NCBI GenBank assembly: GCA_005765155.1
Contig: VCCP01000002.1
Span: 6,664,884-6,728,883 of the forward strand
Reading direction: 5' to 3'
DNA: 64,000 nucleotides
DNA from: Zelopaecilomyces penicillatus
Taxonomy: Eukaryota; Ascomycota; Sordariomycetes; Hypocreales; Pseudodiploosporaceae
Every line of letters starts with the position of its first letter. The stretch's first letter is position 1. The notes beneath the pieces are model-generated. The model ran no database searches. It was not told the DNA's origin and saw only the letters and a list, made by a program, of their open reading frames with translations. Of the stretch, positions 13,801 to 25,545 are shown piece after piece. The translations under genes were made by a program, and so were the position numbers.

Positions 13801-14315
13801 GCAAACCTAAGGCTGGAATCTTGCGCCGCCTCGTTGTCATCAGTCCATACGAAGCGCATGAGCTTATCCCGACTATCGAAACCTCCAACAACATCACCCT
13901 ACATTCATATGCACCTAGACATAACCTTGGATTCCAGCCACTCGATCATTTATCATTGTACAGTGTTCCGGAATCGATAATAAACGAAATCATGCCACCG
14001 GACTTTCTAATTCAATTGAACCTTTTTGCTGGTCAGTTATACATGTCGTCGTTCAAAGAGTATATTAATGTATGCGATGGGCTTGGCTTGGCTTGGAGTC
14101 CGCCCGATGATGACGTTATCCTCGGACCTGATGGATTTATTCCGCTAGATAAAACGGGACTAAAATTACTTAACAAATCCGGATTTGCGCGAAGCCCTGT
14201 CAAATTCTTAAAGGTTTTTATCACAAATATTCGGCGGAATCGAGAGACTATAGAAAGGACGCATATTGGCAAGATATTAGATGGAGTTTTGTTATTAGAT
14301 AGCGACTTTAATTGA
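4855..14315 (+). CDS. Giant DUF6606/DUF3638/DUF3645 P-loop protein (often annotated ubiquitinyl hydrolase)
   Basis: Three exons: 4855-5128, 5208-12962 and 13027-14315. The introns 5129-5207 (GTATGG...TTAG, branch-like ACTAATC) and 12963-13026 (GTGAGA...AAG) restore SAN|TC and LVQ|ACMRMRKLG in frame. The product is 3105 residues, normal for this fungal family. The N-terminal DUF6606 block starts with YLFHHVFLPPKLPGGDD (residues about 8-24). A Walker-A-like MGEGKSSIIVP sits near residue 2061 (DUF3638), an acidic DESDENFSVKFELIYT near 2190, the DUF3645 motif VPFRAKDNP..SEFSHPDVV near 2366, and LDEAHTRGTDLRLP near 2643. The family looks like a large helicase/SecA-fold ATPase; the ubiquitin hydrolase label is inherited annotation, and I see no classic Cys protease triad. 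The frame is intact, with no RIP damage. The ATG at 4855 is chosen because the family begins just before YLFHHVF. Confidence 0.9.
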
Positions 14316-14625
14316 AGCATAGGTTGAATTTCATAGAGAAATATCAAGAAATCTGTTACTGTTTAATAAGCAGCGCAATCTATTAACTTAACTTAGATCT
14401 GACCAAGTAGGACATCCAAATAGCATTTGCGGCGGTGTACCTCTGACTTACCATTTTGATGATTGTGATAAACCTTTTCACAGTCAATCATCTTGCCAAC
14501 TCTAGTGGATGTGAACAACTATGTTGATTGAGATATTCAGTGGTTGTGAATTAGTTCCATACACTATTCTATCATTTCAAGTTGCTATTGATGTGATACA
14601 GAAGATGGCTGCCAGCTCTTGCTTT
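14316..14625. other. Convergent intergenic spacer
   Basis: About 310 bp lie between the stop of the DUF3638 gene and the stop of the Ser/Thr-rich gene on the other strand. They probably hold both 3' UTRs. No structure was recognised. Confidence 0.5.
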
Positions 14626-16294
14626 TTAGAATACAAAGCGTCTTCCATACGAAGATGGCATCTCGTATGAGCTAGACGCATACAACGGCGGCTCCTCCGG
14701 GACGGGATAATCGGTGATTTCTGGAATGTCACCACTGTAGGAGGTGCTTGAAGACTTGCTTGTTGTCATAAAGGTTGTTGGCGTGAGAAGTGAAGAGGAA
14801 GATGTGCCTATCGGGTCTGCGGAGGAGTCAAAGTAAATGGTAGATGTTGGAGCATCTTCTGAGATGCTGGACGGGCTTAGGTAGCTTGTGGTGGTGAAGT
14901 TAGGAAATGTGTCATCGGTGGAGGTTTTGGGTGTGGCATGCGTTGTAGTATCAGATTCATCGGGGAAAGAATGTGATGCACCACTGGTCGTTGGAATTGG
15001 TGCTGCGGTAACGTCGGTAGTTTTCCAATCCGTCGAGGGGCCAGTGTATGTACCTGATGACACTTCCGTCTCAGATATGGACATCTCGGTGGATGTACCG
15101 GTTGAATCCCGCTCCGAGATTGTAGGGTAGCTCGAGTATCCCGACGTGAGAACGACACTAGGGGAAGAACCTGAACTCCATGGAGAAGTACCGCTCATTG
15201 GTACGGAGGAAGAGTTTGTCAGAGAGTATGAAGTCCACCAGCTAGAGGACGGGCCGCACGGTGTCTTGGAAGAATCATCAGCGGTGGAAGAAGATGTGTC
15301 TAGCCAAGGGGGTATGGTTGAGGGTGAGCTTGTTGTGGGTGGGGTGATCAAGGAAGTGGCAATGGGGAGAGCAGAGGAATCAAAGTAGGTTGGGGTAACT
15401 GTCTGGGTAAGTGTCGACTTCTGTGTTCTTTTTGTTGTGATTCCAGCGGTGGAATCTGTTGCGGTGCTCTCTTCGGCAAATGAGGTTGGATATATCTCCG
15501 TGGTACCGGTGACTGTGTTGGTGTAAGAATATGAGTAGCTCTCGCTGGGAGTTTCTGAGACAGTCACATCGCACTCAAATACGTCTGTGCAAGAGAGGAT
15601 AGTATGCGGCACGCTAGACGTGATGGGAACCTCGCTCCAATCTACACTAGACGACGTAGTAGATGTCTCTGCCGTAGCAGTTGGATATGTTGAGTGAGGT
15701 TTCGGTGTAGCACCAGTTTGTAAGGCCACGTAAGAGCTGCTCTCGTAGGTGTAGGTGCTGGTAGGCCAGGGGAATGTCGTCGGCAAATTCCCAACTTCTG
15801 TTGAATCCGAAGATACGCTCGCTGTCTCGGTTTCCGTCTCCGTCTCTGTCACGGTGAACGTGATGCCGCCACCACTGTTGCTGCTTGTTTCGGGAGTGGG
15901 CACAGTGACGGATATGTCCATTGTGGTCCATGTGGTTTCAGAGTTGGTGTCAGAAATTTTTGTCATCTCCGATGAGCATGAGTGTAGAAAGGAGTATTCT
16001 GTTGACGTCGAAATGCAGTCGCTCACAGTAGTGGTTTGAGTGCTAGCAGTCATGGAGGAGTAGCACGATGCCGCGCAGGAGGGAACCAAAATGGTTTGAG
16101 TTGTAGTGATGGTGACGGTATGCTCTGTTGCATAGACCACCGCAGCGCTTTTTACATCGCACGTCGTAGAGACCCAGAGTCAGCTTCAATTTCTTCCAAC
16201 TCAACGCAACTGGATATGTCAAGAACTTGATTTAATATGAGAACACTTACCCAATGCCTAGCAAGGCGAGACGATAGTTCATACTGCTCAACAT
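14626..16294 (-). CDS. Secreted Ser/Thr-rich protein of unknown function
   Basis: Two exons on the minus strand: 16294-16251 and 16147-14626, with intron 16250-16148 (GTAAGT...AAAAAG). Joining them gives MLSSMNYRLALLGIGAAVVY, a good signal peptide whose coding sequence is split by the intron, followed by TEHTVTITTTQTILVP. The mature part (about 500 residues) is almost entirely Ser, Thr, Pro and Tyr, with repeats of the type TVTETETETETAS and TSSS. It looks like a heavily O-glycosylated cell-surface or secreted mucin-like protein. Few Cys are present (CAASC, CISTSTEYSFLHSC, near the N-terminus). The C-terminus (SSYGRRFVF) is not hydrophobic, so a GPI anchor is unlikely. The ATG at 16294 is preferred; Met-5 at 16282 is possible. 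Exact role unknown. Confidence 0.75.
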
Positions 16295-17872
16295 GGTGGA
16301 AAAGATACGAGAGAGGTTTGGGTTGTAAAAGAAGGGTATTGGGAAGATAGTATGCAATCTTAGGTGAATACCAAGGTTTAACGAGTGACAAGGTTTCGAT
16401 TTTCTTTCCGCACGGCTTGTGTGTAATTTGTAGGCTATGATAATTAGAGAGGAGAAGTCAATATGTTGATGAATACACAACCAGCCCCTTTTATACGTCT
16501 TCAAACTGTTCACCATCAACCCGTATACTCAGCGACAACATGTTCTTGCGCAACCTAGCTCTGATTAAATAAAGTAAAACAACATAATCCAGTACCCGCT
16601 CTCGTACAAGGGAAACCTGGCCATAGCTTCTGCTTGTTTCCGGCTATCCGTCCAGATTTCATCTTGCCCGCCCGCTCCTTCATTTTAGATCTATGGTTCA
16701 ACCCAGATTGCCTTCGCGGACCACAAGATTTAGTCAACCTCGGATATCATGATATCATTGTCATCACAGTTGGCTCGTTGTGTTTCCTTCAAGTACCACT
16801 TTGAATGTCGCAATCCAATTGAAGCCCTCAATGATGATTCGCATTTCTCAATTAATAATCTTTACACGAACAGTGATTCCAAAGACACAGCATGATATTG
16901 ATTGTCAATTCAGACGCTCTCCCTTGTCTTACCAAACTGCTTGTTACCGTCAACAAGCTTGTTCTCGGATGGCTGCATCTACCCAAATACCGCCAAAGCC
17001 GATTGTACGACGATGTCCCGCCCCTCCTACTTACAGTGTTCGAGTTAAATTTCCTTTCATTCGTCTGTACTCATATAGTGTTAGGTTGGCCTGAGAAAGC
17101 GCAAGCTGGATAGAGTGGAAATTTCGGGCGGGTGATCACTGATTGATGGCAGGAGGTTGTCAATGAGTTCACAAACGCTAAGTGGATGCCATGATCTTTG
17201 CCAGTTTTTCTTTTCACAGCTGGTTATGCACAGTGACTCTGGATTATCTTTATGATTTAATGGTAGAAAGATTTTAGTAGTGATATTCGACGTGCCATGG
17301 TGGTGCTGGTTTCGAGCATGATCGGAGAGAACTGCGCTGGGTTGACTGATATCTGTTCTACATAGAGTAAAGGATGGCTGCATGACTCTTCACGAATACA
17401 GTGTTGTTGAATAATTACAGATGTGTTCACTTCGTCACAGCAACGATTTGTCTACAAGTGAGACGTCACCTGAATAGACTGTCTATGAAACAAAAGATCT
17501 CACCAAAGCCAAGCCGGCAGAACCGCCTTCTTTGTTACACAGCATGAACTTAAGACAATCACATCATCCGAAACACAAAGAGGCACAATACATATGTTGA
17601 ACAACGCTGTCGCACAAAGGTAGTGATTGCCATGTGGATAAACACAATGTTGATACTGGCGCTATGTGGGAGTAAACAGCCGCCCGAAGGTGCAAGCTGT
17701 TGGGGACCAGGCATAAGCGAGACCTCGCAATCAATGACCCAACAGGAAAGGCCGTGATGTTGTCAAAATCCCGAGCTGTTAGTTTGGTTCCGTTTCATCG
17801 TGATGTTGTGCATTTATCCTTTTATCGACAGGGATTTTTCATTTCAGCCCATTTGTCTTCCCTGCCCGCTCT
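16295..17872. other. Intergenic region
   Basis: About 1.6 kb between the start of the Ser/Thr-rich gene and the stop of SOD. Open frames on both strands are short and lack domain-like composition. The part next to 16294 should hold the Ser/Thr-rich gene promoter and the part next to 17872 the SOD 3' UTR. No element recognised. Confidence 0.45.
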
Positions 17873-18706
17873 TTACATCGAAGCTTTGAGAATCTTGAAG
17901 GTGTCGTCCCGTCCACCAACGAAACGTCGCTCCGCAGTCTTCCAGTTAATAACTTTCCAGATATTCTCCACATATGCGGCTTTTCCGTTGAGATACTACA
18001 TTTTTGATCTTGTTAAATCCGAATAGAGCTTGACAAAGGTCACGGAAACTTCAAAGAGTACCACTTCTCACCTGCAGATAGTATGCGTGCTCCCACATGT
18101 CAATGCCAATAATCGGCACCTCGCCGCCAACAACAGGATCCTGGTCCTTAGTTGTCACGATGCGCAGGCCATGCACATCTCGGATCAGCCACCCCCAACC
18201 GCTACCCTGCAGACCTAAAAGCGCCTTTGTCACGGCCGCCTTCAATTCGTCAAGACTACCCCAGGTCTTGTTAATTTCAGCGATTAGTGTCGGCGCGCTC
18301 TGTGGGTTCGCTTCGACGGAGCTGACAGGAGCCAGGTTCTCCCAGAACAGCGTGTGGTTGATATGACCGCCGCCGTTGAACTTGATGGCGGCTTGAAGGG
18401 CGATCTGCGATGGAATGTCGTTGGCGGAGATGGCGGCTGTATACGATTTGGTGGCGGCGTTGAGGTTGTTTACATATGCTTGGTGGTGTTTGCTGTGGTG
18501 AAGTTCCATAATCTGGGCTGAAATGCTGGGCTCCAGGGCCTGATCACGAGAGGAGTGAGTAATCTGTATGTGATTGTGGCCACAGCCTCGAACAACTCGA
18601 AAGGATCACACATCAAGATGCAAAGCATGTTGGATCAATGCAGCTTACTAGTACATACATCGTAGGCGTAAGGCAACGCTGGAAGACTGAATGTGCTGGC
18701 AGACAT
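17873..18706 (-). CDS. Manganese superoxide dismutase, probably cytosolic
   Basis: The enzyme dismutes superoxide to O2 and H2O2. Exons 18706-18659, 18539-18072 and 17995-17873, with introns 18658-18540 (GTATGT...CAG) and 18071-17996 (GTGAGA...TAG), give 212 residues. The start reads MSASTFSLPALPYAYDALEP. The metal ligands are all present: His30 (MELHHSKHHQAYV), His78 (HINHTLFW), Asp163 and His167 (DMWEHAYY). The GGGH and QGSGWGWL motifs are those of Fe/Mn SODs. The last exon supplies the usual C-terminus YLNGKAAYVENIWKVINWKT. There is no mitochondrial presequence before the conserved LPALPYAYD, so a cytosolic location is inferred. A glutathione S-transferase gene lies 4.4 kb away. The frame is intact. 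Confidence 0.95.
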
Positions 18707-19587
18707 GACGGATGAGTAGTAGCGGAGTCAACAAATCTGGGTCGTGTCTAGATAAATTGTGAGATGGGCATCAAAAGTAGAATTGAATCCGGGAGTGATG
18801 AGGGCAACAGCGCGTAGCAGGAAAGCAAAAGGCGGGGATGGGGGGAACAGGAGGGGAAGAACAGGAGCACAAACTCGAATATGCAACAACACGACAATCA
18901 ATCCCATCCGTTGTTGATACTGGCTCATTCATAAACGGTCGTTTTGGTCTTGAGACCCTGTCTGTAACCCACCTTACTTTGCGAGGCCACCAGGGTTCTC
19001 TGTTCCATAAGCAGACAGCTATGATGATGCCATCTACTATTGCACCATATCCAGCGCATGACTGCAAGGTACGTACCTAGTGGTAGGTAATAGACTGAGA
19101 ACCCCTCTGGCCCTGCGAGCCGTGAGCTGTGACGTGTCCAAGTGGTTGCGGCCATTCCCGAGCATTCCCACTCAAACTTGCTCAAACCCGTCACACCCGA
19201 TTACCACTTGCGGACATGTGGCTCGTCGACCCATCCCTCTGATTGGGCCCGCGCAAGCCCACCGCCATCAGGGTGTGCCGCGCCCCAGAGAACAGCCTCA
19301 CAGAGCAAGACGGAGAGGGACGGCGCGCACGTTTTCGCGTCTTGAGCTGGCTAGAAAATGGGTGTTTGGTGATGAAAGACCATTGCCCGCGGAGACGGGT
19401 GAAACAAGCGCTGAGCATATTACCATTCACTGTGCTTCAACTGTCTTACCTCGTGATTGTATTCAGTGGGTGTAAACCAAGTACACAAATAGTGGTAGTC
19501 TCCCACCAGTAATTGGGCTCAGCTCCCCGAGCATTTGTCTCAACCCACACCATCTATTAAACATTAACTGGAATACCTTTAATAATA
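18707..19587. other. Upstream region of the SOD gene
   Basis: Rather GC-rich DNA with no convincing gene. An AGGGG-type motif at about 18849-18856 (GGAGGGGA) resembles a yeast stress-response element, which would fit SOD control, but one short match is weak evidence. Several overlapping open frames at 19080-19510 look like by-products of high GC. Confidence 0.35.
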
Positions 19588-20130
19588 ATGTGCGGCCCTG
19601 AAAACACTGACAGACCACGGGGAGGCGCGCTGGCAGCCCTCAGTCCCCCCACGACTTCCGACCACGTTGCTGCCATTCTCCGTGGAGATCTCGCTTTCCA
19701 CACTCCTGGCAGTCCTGCAAGTAACACGGCCACCCATGCGAGACTCACGCCAGCAGCCTTTTCCGATATGAGCGGCCTCTCGGATCTCCAGCTCATTATA
19801 CAGTGAGTGCTAGTCATCACTCTCATCCATTGCCTTATTTAATTGCTCAACTTTGATGCGCGTCCAACCAGCTCCAGCGGGGACATGACACGCAGCGCAG
19901 ATGAGTGTGGCCTTTTCCGCCAGTTCTCCCTGTGCAGAGCCATCGCAGCGTCAGATGACGGCTTCGTTGAGCTGTTATTGGATGTGCCTCTGTCGCTCGA
20001 GGTCGGCAATGACGGCATTATTGGACGGCGTGTCTCTCTCTATTCGCATTCAGCTCCAGGGCCAGACATGTTGGTAGCTGAGGGTGTTGTAGGCTTTAAT
20101 TTTCACAGCCAGATACAAAGTTTGTTATGA
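19588..20130 (+). CDS. Hypothetical protein, two exons, unrecognised
   Basis: A weak gene model: exon 19588-19802, intron 19803-19871 (GTGAGT...CCAG, branch-like GCTCAAC), exon 19872-20130, giving 157 residues. The join is in frame and gives SDLQLIIH|SSGDMTRSADE. The second exon has balanced composition (SDDGFVELLLDVPLSLEVGN). No domain was recognised and no signal peptide is seen. The first exon is Pro/Ala/Thr-rich in a GC-rich patch, and an open frame also exists on the opposite strand over 19557-19826, so the coding strand is uncertain. Confidence 0.3.
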
Positions 20131-20310
20131 TACTAAAAGGGCAACGTGATTGAATCAGGAATCTTCTTTGTATTAGGCGAAATCTAATGGTACCTATCTG
20201 CAGCGCATTGAATGGTCCTCGTTACAGCCATCAAAATTCTTGTTAAAGATTCAGCTACACCAACAGAGCCTTAATTTATTTCAAGGTTCAATGCAATGAT
20301 GTTAAAAACC

Positions 20311-21560
20311 TTACAACACAGAGTGCAAGAAGGCTAGAATATTCTTATATGCTGCAGCGTGATGGTAACCGAGATTGAAACCATGTCCAGCCTTGTCCAC
20401 AACAGTGGTCTTGAAAGTCTTGGCCTTCTTGAAGTTGGGGCGAGATAGCTCCAATACGTTGTTGGCAATACCTGCACTTTCCACACCCCGGCAGTTCCCG
20501 CCACAGAAGGGAATGTCATTTTCTGTAAAGTAAAAGTTAGCTCAGTCCCCATGGTTCTAATGGATCAAGTACATACCACCAGCGATAATCAGAACGTGAC
20601 CTCCGTAATGACTAGGCGAAGATGGAGGAGCACCGATAGTCAGCAGCTCACCGAGAGTAGCTGGCTGCCCCCCCTTGGTAGAGTAATCAAGAATGGCTTT
20701 GGAGAAATCATCGGTCCCAAAGAAATTGGTGTGATAACCGATGCTAGAGGCGGGTGCTACGTATCCAGCGGAGTATTTGTGGCGAAGTGTGTCAATTGAT
20801 CGCACAGGCGCGAAATTATCACCGAGAGCAACATAAGGAATGTACTTGGATAATTGACTGAAGCCAGTGAGGACAATTGCATCCGTGGAATTGGGGTACA
20901 AGCTCGAAAAACCATAGACCATTGAAGAACCGAAGGAGTGGCCGATATGCACGTGCTTTTTGAAGGTCGCTTTCAACCCGCAGAGGTCGCCTTTACGAAC
21001 TTGCTCAGATAATGCATGCAGCGCGGCAATTTCCAGAAAAATCTGGATTTCGTTGATAGGGTCGCCATGCGACGACATACCCACACCAAGGCGGTCCCAA
21101 GTCAGCGTGGAATAGCCTTGCTTAACGGCGTGGTTGACATAGCTGAAGTTGTGGTTCTCGAATGGATAGTCCCAGTAGGTACGGTCAAAACCAATTCCGT
21201 GAGTGAGGATCTGGATGGTGTCGCCAGGGCCGCTGTCGGGCTCACAGTACGTAGTCGCAAGCTCGTACTTGCCAGACACAACTTTGCTCTGTAGATGAAT
21301 TGTTGTTGGTTAGCACCGCAAATGATGATGATGATGATGAAGAAGAGCAAGCCTACACCACGGAGAATTGTCTGTGGATAATTAAATCCATTGCGGGTGA
21401 GTCTGAGTAAAAAGTTGGTGGTTTCAACTTCATCATCAGTGGGCTTGTAGTCAAAGTCCATGTTAGTAGCCGAAATTTCAACAGGGACTTTGAAGTCACG
21501 GCATTTTTTCGCCAATGCACTTGAAGCAAGCAACACAAGAAACTGAAATTTAAGCATCAT
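20311..21560 (-). CDS. Secreted alpha/beta hydrolase
   Basis: Three exons: 21560-21357, 21288-20577 and 20522-20311. Introns are 21356-21289 (GTAGGC...CAG, containing a short ATG/CAT microsatellite) and 20576-20523 (GTATGT...CAG). The product is 375 residues. It starts with a signal peptide, MMLKFQFLVLLASSALA, then KKCRDFKVPVEISATN. Hydrolase landmarks are LTHGIGFD (oxyanion region, His98-Gly99), WDRLGVGMSS, the nucleophile elbow HIGHSFGSS with Ser186, and KAGHGFNLGYHHAAA with catalytic His352. Together these support an active serine hydrolase or esterase acting outside the cell; substrate unknown. ATG 21560 is chosen because upstream codons in frame have no ATG. Alternative donors exist for the first intron, but only GTAGGC keeps the frame. 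Confidence 0.85.
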
Positions 21561-23115
21561 GTTGACGGCAGTGAAGATTTGACTAGCCAATGGGTTTGTG
21601 ATAGATCACTTCCTTTTGATTGTCATGATATAAAGGTTCCTTATATATTTGAAGATAGAATCTAGTATTAATAAAATCCAACTCTGATGTTTATTTGTCA
21701 CTCCCAAAGATGACTGGGATGAAAACCAGGCAGTGCTGTCACCGTTTATAATATTTGTCATTTTATACGGATACGAAATAACAGTCAGCTGACGTATCTA
21801 AACTCTGATTAGAAATAACGGCAATCCAGCTTTTAATTTGCTGATTTAATGCTTGACAGCTCTAAGTATTTATAGACAAGTTTATAACTAAGTGGGCAGC
21901 AGCGACCTATCAAGCTTTAATATTACTTAAAAGGGTAAGAGGTCGATATTTGAAGCTGGGTATATAATAAATACACATTAAATAAGCATTAGCAACGGAT
22001 TATTTTAATATTTTAATTATTGATGTCTTATATAGAGTTACTACTCTCCTTCTTTCTCATATTTCTTTTGCAAGCTTTATGCCCTACTCGGTTTTATCTA
22101 CAATTTACAGTTCCGGGTTGATATTGGCACTGAAAACTGTTATACCACAAACATTAAACCTACCCCTGAGCGCCATATAAATGCTGGTTGTTCCTATTGC
22201 TCACTTTGTGTTTGGCTATATTAGAATTGGACTCTGAATCTCACATCAGCCACTGAAAGTGACGCAGCCTTATGCACCAACCTTTGCCACCTTAAACTAT
22301 CTATTTCATTGCCGGCGGCATTTGCATACGTAAATCAGGTGTGTTGGTGCTCTTGCGTTCACTAGCCCCTGATCCTCCGCCATGACCATTTGCCATTTTA
22401 GGGATAGCCGGAATGCTGACGGTACGTACTGGCACTAACCAATTTCTAGAACGGGTTAACTCTGCCGGAAGCCCTGCCCCTCTTGGATCACTGATGATTT
22501 GTCAACGTCCCCGTTATAGGAGAACGGACCGGCAAATACACCGCTACTATCAACTTGACCCGATAACCGATGGACAAAAGATATAATAACATTTCCTTTG
22601 TCTTGATTCATATCAAGTTATCATAAAATAGTACTGGTAGAGACGTCTTTGTATTGTTTATAATATGTGTTTAATTTAGTTCTGTATAAGCTTGTATAAG
22701 CTTTTATGAGATTATAAAGTGTTATATACCAGTATAGATGTATATAATTGTACATAAACACTGGCCCTGTACAGTCAGATCTCTGTCGCAAGCCTGACCG
22801 TGGTCGATATATACCATTTACTGTTTCAAGACCATTTACCCAATCCAGCAAGAAGAATGACGTGATGACTCACGTGATGCTTCAAATCATACTGTCTTTG
22901 CTTTACCATGGCTCATCTAGACCAGGTAATTGATTGCGCATACTGCAATTTAGACAGCTGAGTTTGTTCTGGTGAAGTTTCTTAAAATAATCTGCATCGA
23001 AAAGTATTTGAACGGGCCATCTTGCCCTCTTTTTTTGTAACCGCACTCTCACAAGTGTTCCATCACAAACTTTTACTGATTATCTCCCTTACGCCCACAA
23101 ACCTTCACAGCAGAA
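21561..23115. other. Divergent intergenic region between hydrolase and GST genes
   Basis: About 1.55 kb, moderately AT-rich with a more AT-rich stretch near 21600-22060 and 22600-22750. Both flanking genes start from it, so it should contain two promoters. No coding sequence or clear element was found. Confidence 0.45.
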
Positions 23116-23831
23116 ATGGCTACTCCTGTCCTCCACTATCTTGATATCGGTAGCCTCGGTCGAGGTGAAGTCATTAGGTTATTTCACTTGGTTTCCATGT
23201 CATTCAAGCACCCCACTGACCATACATCACAGACTGTTTCTCAAGGATGCCGGCATTGAGTTCAAGGACGTTCGCTATAAGCTGGATGATTCGTGGCCAA
23301 AAGCGTCGGCTGAACTGAAAGCAAAGGGCATCTCTGTCACGGGCAAAGTGCCCGCGCTTGAGTTCAATGGATTGATCCTCACCCAGCACCTCCCAATCCT
23401 ACGCTTCCTCTCTCGCGAGCTCAACAGCTATGATGGCAAGTCTAATGACGAGAAGTATGCTGTTGACTGTGTTGCCGACATATATTCCGATTGGCGTACC
23501 GCTTGGGTCACTCAACTTTCTAAGAAGACGGATGTTTACAAAAATGAAACCGCACCTGAATACTACCAGCTGCTTGCCAAGTTTTATGAGCAGCGCGGTG
23601 GCCCCTTTTTGCTCGGAGATCAAATCACATATGTCGACTTCGCGGTATTTCAATCCGTTGACAACGACCTGAAAATCGGCACTCTACCTGTAGGTCATCA
23701 GAAAAGTATTAGTTGATTGATGAAAACACTAATATGATGTATAGTCATCACTTCCATTGGCTATAACTCAGCTTGTGGAAGCATTTAAAGCTCGCACTAA
23801 TATTGCCACATATCTAAAGGAGCGTGAATAA
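23116..23831 (+). CDS. Glutathione S-transferase (sigma-like)
   Basis: Conjugates glutathione to electrophiles, or acts as a related isomerase, in the cytosol. Exons 23116-23177, 23233-23689 and 23745-23831 give 201 residues. Introns are 23178-23232 (GTTATT...CAG) and 23690-23744 (GTAGGT...TAG). The N-terminal thioredoxin-fold domain reads MATPVLHYLDIGSLGRGEVI with the likely catalytic Tyr8, then GKVPALEFNGLILTQHLPIL, which contains the cis-Pro loop and the glutathione-binding Q-H version of the usual Q-S. The C-terminal helical domain includes GGPFLLGDQITYVDFAVF. The length is typical. The first splice donor (GTTATT) is unusual but is the only one that joins VI|RLFLKDAGIEF in frame. The stop TAA is at 23829-23831, 45 bp from the stop of the convergent gene. 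Confidence 0.88.
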
Positions 23832-23876
23832 AACAAAGATACAGGGCAAATTAAGTATCATAGTCTTATTATCGGA

Positions 23877-25545
23877 TCAATAAACTATTCTATCTGGTAC
23901 TTTTCTCGCCATCAATTTACACCAATGACGAAAAATAGCTGGCTCTATAGCTTGATCGAGCAGCCGAGACGTTTTCCACATCGTTGCTGTCTTTATTGTT
24001 GCTTCTGCAACCTTTACCTTCTGACCCAGAAAGAAAACAGCTCTGCCTTGCGATCGTGACGTAGTTCGGAACAGCTCAACTGCTTCAGCAGCAAGAATTT
24101 GGGCCGATGTCTCTGCCGAAACTCTCTGTGACGGGCTGACAGCGGTCAAAAACCGACGGAAGAGAATTTCAAGTCCATACGACATGCCGATTAATTCCGT
24201 GTCTGCATTTTGATCCAAAAGTTCACAGCCTTTACATCTGGGTGCTGATTGAAACGCCTGAAAGCTCTTTCGACAGGTTCCAACCTGTTTGATGAGACTT
24301 TCTAGGTACCTTGTCAAGTTCTTGATTTCTGTAGTCGATGAGCGCTCCCTGGTACAGCAGACCACGCTCGTTGCTCGCTTAGCCACTCCAGGCATCTGCA
24401 CCATAAGCAGTGAAATAGAGGCTTCATAGTGCTTCCTTTCACAAGATTGAAGTCTGTCCATAACACTTGTTCTCACCGTTGTTAACCAAGGACTTTGTGA
24501 TAAGAAACAAGGCTCGTTACTGAGAAAGTTTTCTGTTACCTTACAAAGTTAGTTTATTACCTCATTCATAAATATTATCACTTTGAAAACTCCACTTACA
24601 ATAGGGCCCAGCATTGCTAAGAGCAAGTTCTGCTCATACCTTGAACTGAACATCTTTGGTCCTCTAAGTTGAATTATCCTTGCTGCACCTTTGACATGCT
24701 GGTTCCATGAATTCACTGAGGAGCGATTTAACAGCTAGCCAGGGTTAATAACATGCATAAGAGACGGCCATGAACAAATATATACTCACTTCGAATAATG
24801 CAAGAAGCTGAACAGCCCCAAGCACATCTGCATTTGTCCATGCATCAGGATCATAAACAGCTTCTTGAACCTTGTCAATAGCCTTTGAGTACTTCTTCAA
24901 AATTGAGACTTGATTTCGCCCATCGATACAGGAATTGACTGCATCATGAGCCTTTGTCATCAAACAAAGGAGAGCAGCGTCTAAAGACGGGCACATTCCA
25001 AATCTTTCTTCCATATAGGACAAGAATGACTCTTGCTTACAGGGCAGTAAGACATGAAGTTGACTCGGGCTTTCATCCAGTATCTTCTGACTGACGGTGC
25101 CAAAGTGCGCAGATAACAAAGCTGATAGATCAGTTGGATCAAGGTGGAAGAGGCTGCGAATATTATCCAATCCGACGGGAAGCACTCGCGCTGGATGGCT
25201 TATTATAGGCATCAAGCTGTGGTGGGAGTATGACTGTCCAGCGGACGTCACTTCGGTAAAAACGTTTCCGACTGAACATGCCTGCTTATCACAAGAGTTC
25301 GGGCGACCCTTGACCCGCTGCAGCGTATGTGTTGAGCTTTTTGAAGAGTTTCTTGATAACCTGGCTGCATGCTTCTCAGCAGTTACAGCTTTCATTGCAT
25401 GTCGCTTGATCCGGCGCGTCGTCTCCTTATCGAAACTGTTTGTCCCTTGCTGGGCTACAAACTCAAACATCTCGAATTTGAACAGCGGAACGAGACAAGG
25501 TCGATTTGTCTGGGGAAAATTGGAAGCACTTGAGCAAAGTGACAT
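23877..25545 (-). CDS. Fungal transcription-factor-like protein, no zinc cluster seen
   Basis: Exons 25545-24790, 24734-24600 and 24539-23877 give 517 residues. Introns are 24789-24735 (GTGAGT...TAG) and 24599-24540 (GTAAGT...AAG). The N-terminal part has FEFVAQQGTNSFDKETTRRI then KRHAMKAVTAEKHAARLSRN, a pattern common at the start of fungal-specific regulators that lack, or have lost, a Zn2Cys6 domain. The middle (LSYMEERFGMCPSLDAALLC ... WTNADVLGAVQLLALFE ... WNQHVKGAARIIQLRGP) matches the helical fungal transcription factor domain. No CX2CX6C cluster is visible, so DNA binding is doubtful. It may be a co-regulator. Stops are absent across all exons. The target is unknown, and the GST gene is convergent rather than divergent with it. 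Confidence 0.7.

Noticed and set aside
18097..18366. Plus-strand ORF over the SOD gene
   Set aside because: It is the antisense of a well-supported Mn-SOD exon.
19080..19512. Several overlapping ORFs on both strands upstream of SOD
   Set aside because: GC-rich DNA with Arg/Pro/His-rich products and no domain, signal or splice support.
21318..21340. ATG/CAT microsatellite in the hydrolase gene
   Set aside because: Lies within the first intron (21356-21289) and has no sign of a role.
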